Positions 16,872 to 21,000 of a stretch of 21,000 bases of DNA are shown piece by piece. Origin of the DNA: Prorocentrum cordatum (taxonomy: Eukaryota; Sar; Dinophyceae; Prorocentrales; Prorocentraceae); NCBI GenBank assembly GCA_963575745.1, contig CAUYUJ010003891.1:649693-670692 (forward strand), in the 5' to 3' direction. A model generated the notes under the pieces. That model made no database searches, was not told the DNA's origin, and saw only the letters and a list, made by a program, of their open reading frames with translations. The position numbers and the translations under genes were made by a program. Every line of letters starts with the position of its first letter. Position 1 is the stretch's first letter.

Positions 16872-17326
16872 CAAGAATTTCAATTAGGAACATGAGCATC
16901 CGTTTCAAGTGTGATACAGCCGTGGTTGAAGCGTGTTTCAGGTGTGGTTCAGATGTGGTTCAGGTGTAGTTCAGCTGCGGTTCAGCCGTGCCGCGGGCGA
17001 CACTCGAACAAACGAGCTACAAGGAGGAAGTCTGGCGTCCGTGGGCCATTGGTTCAGGTGGGGGTCAGGCGTGGTCCAGGTGTGGCTCGCAGGCGCAGTT
17101 CAGCCGTGGCGCGGGCGCGACTCAAACAGACGAAATGCATATGTTCAGGTCTGGTGCAGCTATGATCCAGGCGTGGTCCAGGTGTGGCTCAGGCGTGGCT
17201 CGGGTGCGACCCAAGCAACCAAAAAGTAAGTGAGAACTCTGGCACGCCTTTCATGAGTGGTTCAGCATTGGTTCACAGTGCTTCAGGGATGGATCAGGCC
17301 AGGTTCAGGCGCGCTTCATCTTTCTA

Positions 17327-17350
17327 TATATATACATACACATGTGTAAT
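17327..17350. repeat. Short TA/CA-rich island in the satellite
   Basis: CTATATATATACATACACATGTG replaces part of one satellite unit. It includes a short TA run. Confidence 0.8.
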
Positions 17351-18360
17351 CAGCCGCGGTTCAGCCGTGGCGCAGAGCGTTCCAAGCAAACGAAATGCAA
17401 GTAAAAATTCTGGCAGTCGTCCCAGGCGTGGTTCAGCCATGGTTCAGGTGTAGAACATGTGTGGTCCAGGCGTGGTTCAGGCGTGATTGGGGCGAGTTTC
17501 AGCCGCGGCAGGGGCGCGGCCGAAGCAAACGACGTGCAACTAGAACTCTAGCATCCGTTTCAGAGGTTCAGCGACGGTTCAGGTGCGTTGCAGGCGTGGT
17601 TCAGGCGCGGTTCAGCCATGGCGCCGTCGCGACTCAGGCAAACGCAATGCGAGTAAGAACTCTGGCATCCGTTTCACGCGTTTCAGCCGTGGTTCAAGCG
17701 TGGTTCAGGCGCAGTTCAGCCGCGGCGTGGGCGCGACTCGATCAACCGATAAGCAAATAAGAGCTCTGTCATCCCTTTCAGAAGTGGAATGGTTCTGCAT
17801 TAGTTCAGGCGTGGATCACGTGTGCTTCAGGCGTGGTACAGTTTTCAGTTAAACGCTTTTCAGCCGTGGCGCGGGCGCGACTGATGCAAACGACCTGCAA
17901 GTAAGAACTCGGGCGTGCGTTTCAGGTGTCCTTCAGCCATGGCCCAAGCGTGGCCCATGTATAATTTAGGCGCGCCTTGCGGCATAGGTCAGGCGAGGTT
18001 CAGCTGTGGCGCGGGTGCGACTCATGCAAACAAACTGCAAGTAGGAACTCTGGCATCCCTTTCAGGAGTGGTTCAGCAGTGGTTCAGGCGTGGCTCAGGC
18101 GCGGTTCAGCCCTGGCGCCGGCGCGACCCAAGCAAACGAAACGCAAGCAGGAACTCGGGCATGGGCATCCCTTTCAGGTGTGGTTCAGCCATGGCTCAGG
18201 GGTGGTTCAGGTGTGATTCAGGCGCGGTTCGCGCGTGGTTCAGCCGCGAGTCCAGCCGTGGTGCGGGCGCGACTCAAACAAACGAGCTGAGAGGAGGAAT
18301 CCTGGCATCAGTTTGATGCGTGGTTCGAGCGTGGTTCAGGGGCGGTTCAAGCGTGGTCCA

Positions 18361-18840
18361 GGCTGGCCTCTTCGCCCAGCATGGGCGCCAACAAGTCTCC
18401 GCGAGCTCGTCGCCGAGGCCCATCGTCAGAAAAGGCATCCGATGGGACCGCCGGAACAAAAAAGGCCGTGTAAAATGGCACCGCGCGCAGATCAGCATAC
18501 GCAGAAACGCACTGCCCCGCGCTCGCGCAAGCGCTCTGCCGCCGCAGCGCACGCGCAACGGCGCCGCGCGCATCCCATAGCACGCGCGCGCGGCTGGCGC
18601 GACGCCCAAATGACGAACTGCCGCGAGCCGGGTGGCGCCATCCGGTCTCGAGGGGGGCGGGCGGGCGCCGTGCCGAGCGACTTCAGATCGACGTTGGCCC
18701 TGGCCAAGTTCGCAGGGGCGCGGGGCTGCGCGCCCCTGCGTCGCCCCCCCCCGCGCCGCCTCTGGAGGCGGCGCCGCGCCGTTCGCGGCGGGGGGCGGGC
18801 GCCGCGCGCAGAGGGGCAGCGGGCCCCGCGATCTCCCATC
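18361..18840. other. Non-satellite insertion 2 in the array
   Basis: About 480 bases very rich in GC replace satellite between CGTGGTCCAGG and GGGTGTGATTCAGG. No recognisable coding frame (a minus-strand GDELAETCWRPCWAKRPA near 18410-18355 is unassigned). It contains a strong hairpin at 18711-18740 and another at 18754-18773 (CGCCGCCTC, TG, GAGGCGGCG). Confidence 0.65.
18711..18740. repeat. Perfect 12-bp GC hairpin with 6-base loop
   Basis: CGCAGGGGCGCG, loop GGGCTG, CGCGCCCCTGCG. Lies inside insertion 2. Confidence 0.85.
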
Positions 18841-20668
18841 GGGTGTGATTCAGGCGCGATTCAAGCGCGGTTCAGGCGCGTGTTCAGCCGCGGCGCGTGC
18901 ACGACTCAAGGGCTCCAAATGCAAGCGAGGACTCTGGCATTCCCTGCAGGTGTGGTTCAGCCCTGGTTCATGCTTGGTTCAAATGCGATTCAAGCGCGGT
19001 TCAGGCGTGGTTCGGGCGCAGTTGCACCGCGGCGCGGGCGCCACTCCAGCAAGCGAAATGCAATCAGTAAACTTAGCATATGTTCCAGGTGGGCTCAGAT
19101 ATGGTCCCAGGCGCGGTTCAGGCATAGTTCGCGCGTTTTGCTGGAAAGGCTCAGGCGCGGTTCGGCCGCGGCGGGGGCGCAAATCAGGCACGCGAAACGC
19201 AAGCAGGAACACTGGCGGTCCCAGGCGTGGTTCGGGCGTGGTTCAGGCGTTTCTCGCGCGGGGGTCAGGCGCGGTTCAGTCGCGGCGCCGCCGCGACTCA
19301 AGCAGACGAAATGCAAGCAAGAACTCTGGAATGCGTTTCACGCGTGGTTCAGCCGTGGTTCAAGCATGGTTGAGGCGTGGTTCGGGCGCGTTTCAGGCGC
19401 GGTTCCGGCGCAGTTCAGCCGCGGCGCCAGCGCGACCCAAGCAAACGAAACCCAAAGAACAATGATTGCATCCCTTTTGGGCGTTTGGTTCAGGCGTGGT
19501 TCAACCGCTGCGCGGGAGCGACTGACGCAAACGAACTGCTAGCGGGAACCCTGGCATGCAATTCAAGTGTGGATTTGCAATGGTTCAGTCGTGGTCCAAG
19601 TGTGGATCAGGCAGGCGCGGCTTGAGGCCTGGCTCAGGCGAGGTGCAGCCGCGGCGCGGGCGCGAGGGATCTGGCATCCGCTTGAAGCGTGGTTCAGCCA
19701 TGGTTCAGGCGTGGCTCAGGCGTGGCTCAGGCGCGTCTCGGGCGTGGCTCAGGTGAGGTTCAAGCGCAGCGCGGGCGCGACTCATGCACTAGAAATGCAA
19801 CTAAGAGCTCCGTCATCCATATCCGGCATGATTTGGCAATGCCTCAGGCGCGGTTTAGGTGAGGTTCAAGCGCGGTTCAGGCGCCGTTCAGACGCCTTTT
19901 TGCAGCGGCGGGGAGCACGAATCAAGCAAACAAAATGCTGGCGGGAACTCCGGCATCCATTTCAGCCACCGCTCAGCCAAGGATCAGGCGCATATCAGGT
20001 GTGGTTCGGGCGCGGTTCATGCGCGATTCAGCAGCTGCGCGAGCGCGGCCCATGCAAACGAAAGTCAAGCAGGAACTCCAGCATAGATTTCAAGCGTGGT
20101 TCAGCCATGTTCAAGCGTGTTTGAGGGGTGGCTCAGGCGTGGTTCAGTCGCGATTCAGGCGCGGTTCAGCCGCGGCGCGGGCGCGACCCAAGCAAACAAA
20201 AAGCAAGCAGGAACCCTGGCATCCAATTCATGATTGGTACAGCCATGGTCCAGGCGAGGTTCGGGCGCGGTTCAGGCGCGCTTGAGGCGCGATTCAGCCG
20301 TGGCGCCTCAAACAAACGAAAAGCAAATCGAGTCTCTGGCATCCGTTTCAAGCGCGGGTCAGCCATGATTCAGGCGTAGTTGAGACGTGATCCAAGTGTG
20401 GTTCAGGCCTACTTCAGATAAGGGTTCAGGCGTGATTCGCTGCATCTTGTGCAGACCTCGTGTATTGCACATGTTACATGTTGTTCAAGAGTGGCTTACG
20501 TGTGGTTCGAGGGGCGTGACAAGCGATTTGCAAGTGCTAGCGCGCGGCGTGGAATTCTCGAGGCACGATGGCTGCCCGGCCGCGTGGAGGTGAAGCGCGG
20601 TTCAGCAATGGTCCAGCCGTGATTCGGGAAGGCTCAGGCGTGGTTCAGGCGCGCTTCCAGGCCGCCCC

Positions 20669-21000
20669 ATAAGCGCGCAGTTCGCACGCGGCACGCGCGC
20701 GCTGTTCCAACCCCGCGAACGCGCGAGCGCCCGCGATTGACCGAGCAGCTTTGGCTGGGCTCGAAAGGGGGGAGGATCGACCGATGCGATGGGGGATGGG
20801 CGCATCGCGGGCGCGAAGAAAGCGTAGCCTCTTGACTGGGGCGAAGTGGCAACCCAAAATTCAGGATTCACGCGCCCGAAGCATCGAGGCAACTTTCGGG
20901 GCCATCGCGCCGCAGGGCGCACGTGTCACGCGCGCTCTGCGCTCGCGGGCAGGCCGCGCGGAGGCGCTCGGCAAACGCGACAGAAGGAATGCGCGGCAGC
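20669..21000. other. End of satellite; no gene seen
   Basis: GC-rich unique sequence after the last recognisable 11-mers. Overlapping minus-strand frames (20922-20602 and others) compete without one looking like protein. Confidence 0.5.

Larger units (their letters stand above)
16321..16884. other. Non-satellite insertion 1 in the array
   Basis: The satellite breaks off after GCAAACGAAA at 16320 and resumes at TTAGGAAC near 16885, the point where GCAAGTAGGAAC is expected. The insert holds a C/T-rich block, two GC hairpins, a GGA tract and the second 28-bp dispersed repeat at its right end. A minus-strand frame (SLEALLEDIDRRRGKHF, near 16590-16540) is too short to call. Confidence 0.7.
15727..20668. 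repeat. ~5-kb two-level satellite with 11-bp periodicity
   Basis: Degenerate GTGGTTCAGGC-type 11-mers are stacked into higher-order units. Each unit carries a more conserved segment: GCGACTCAAGCAAACGAAAT, then GCAAGCAGGAACTCTGGCAT and CCGTTTCA. About 27 such anchors can be counted (for example 15783, 17545, 17656, 18043, 19321, 20212 and 20331), at spacings of roughly 105-165 bases that often differ by about 11. Even the conserved segment splits into 11-mers, as in 20131-20230. All three plus frames stay open for long distances because the 11-mer lacks stops. The resulting VQAWFRRGSGAVQ proteins are not supported as genes. Confidence 0.9.

Noticed and set aside
15763-20379. Long plus-strand frames across the satellite (for example 18235-19542) encoding VQAWFRRGSGAVQ-type repeats
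   Set aside because: The 11-mer has no stop in any plus frame, so all three frames stay open by composition. Unit lengths vary without regard to frame.
15727-20668. CRISPR-like array
   Set aside because: Repeats are degenerate 11-mers without unique spacers, in a eukaryotic setting.

Overview
This window looks like nuclear DNA of a dinoflagellate. The clearest marker is a perfect 12-base match to the 3' end of the dinoflagellate spliced leader (DinoSL) on the minus strand at 11513-11502. It lies about 40 bases upstream of an ATG that opens a decayed retroelement. High GC, long gene-poor stretches, abundant simple repeats and retroelement remnants resembling families I associate with dinoflagellate genomes fit this. 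I see no intact gene. Recognisable coding sequence is almost all on the minus strand and is broken by stops and frame changes.

Layout. 1-1539: decayed unidentified coding remnant (A). 1575-2552: CCAAT repeats, a TCC tract, a 114-bp in-frame tandem duplication and a long GT/GC tract. 2819-3616: second coding remnant (B). 3617-4244: pyrimidine-rich, no gene. 4245-5579: third unidentified coding remnant (C), with a 52-base frame-shifting segment bounded by 14-base direct repeats. 5640-5860: degenerate TCG-rich repeat. 6399-6723: sulfotransferase-like exon. 6724-11513: a decayed retrotransposon. Read 5' to 3' on the minus strand it has relic DinoSL, ORF1/gag-like, linker, pre-RT region, reverse transcriptase, a ~1-kb interruption, then the post-palm region, where it stops against the sulfotransferase-like exon.

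11595-12017: short tandem repeats and a GGA tract. 12825-12965: a possible exon behind a strong splice-acceptor signal. 13395-14250: decayed Cys/His-rich tail resembling the C-terminus of LINE elements. 14471-15168: a perfect (AT)15 palindrome and two GAC/GAG/GGA tracts. 15262-15705: direct repeats and a small inverted-repeat element. 15727-20668: a ~5-kb degenerate satellite with 11-bp periodicity inside ~105-165-bp higher-order units, broken by two non-satellite insertions. 20669-21000: nothing recognisable.

The genes do not form a pathway. The window reads as a repeat-rich intergenic or intronic landscape. The most unusual points are the relic spliced leader on the retroelement, the interruption between RT palm and thumb, the 11-bp-phased satellite, and several TAG stops where Gln would fit. 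Family assignments come from motif reading by eye, without any database search.
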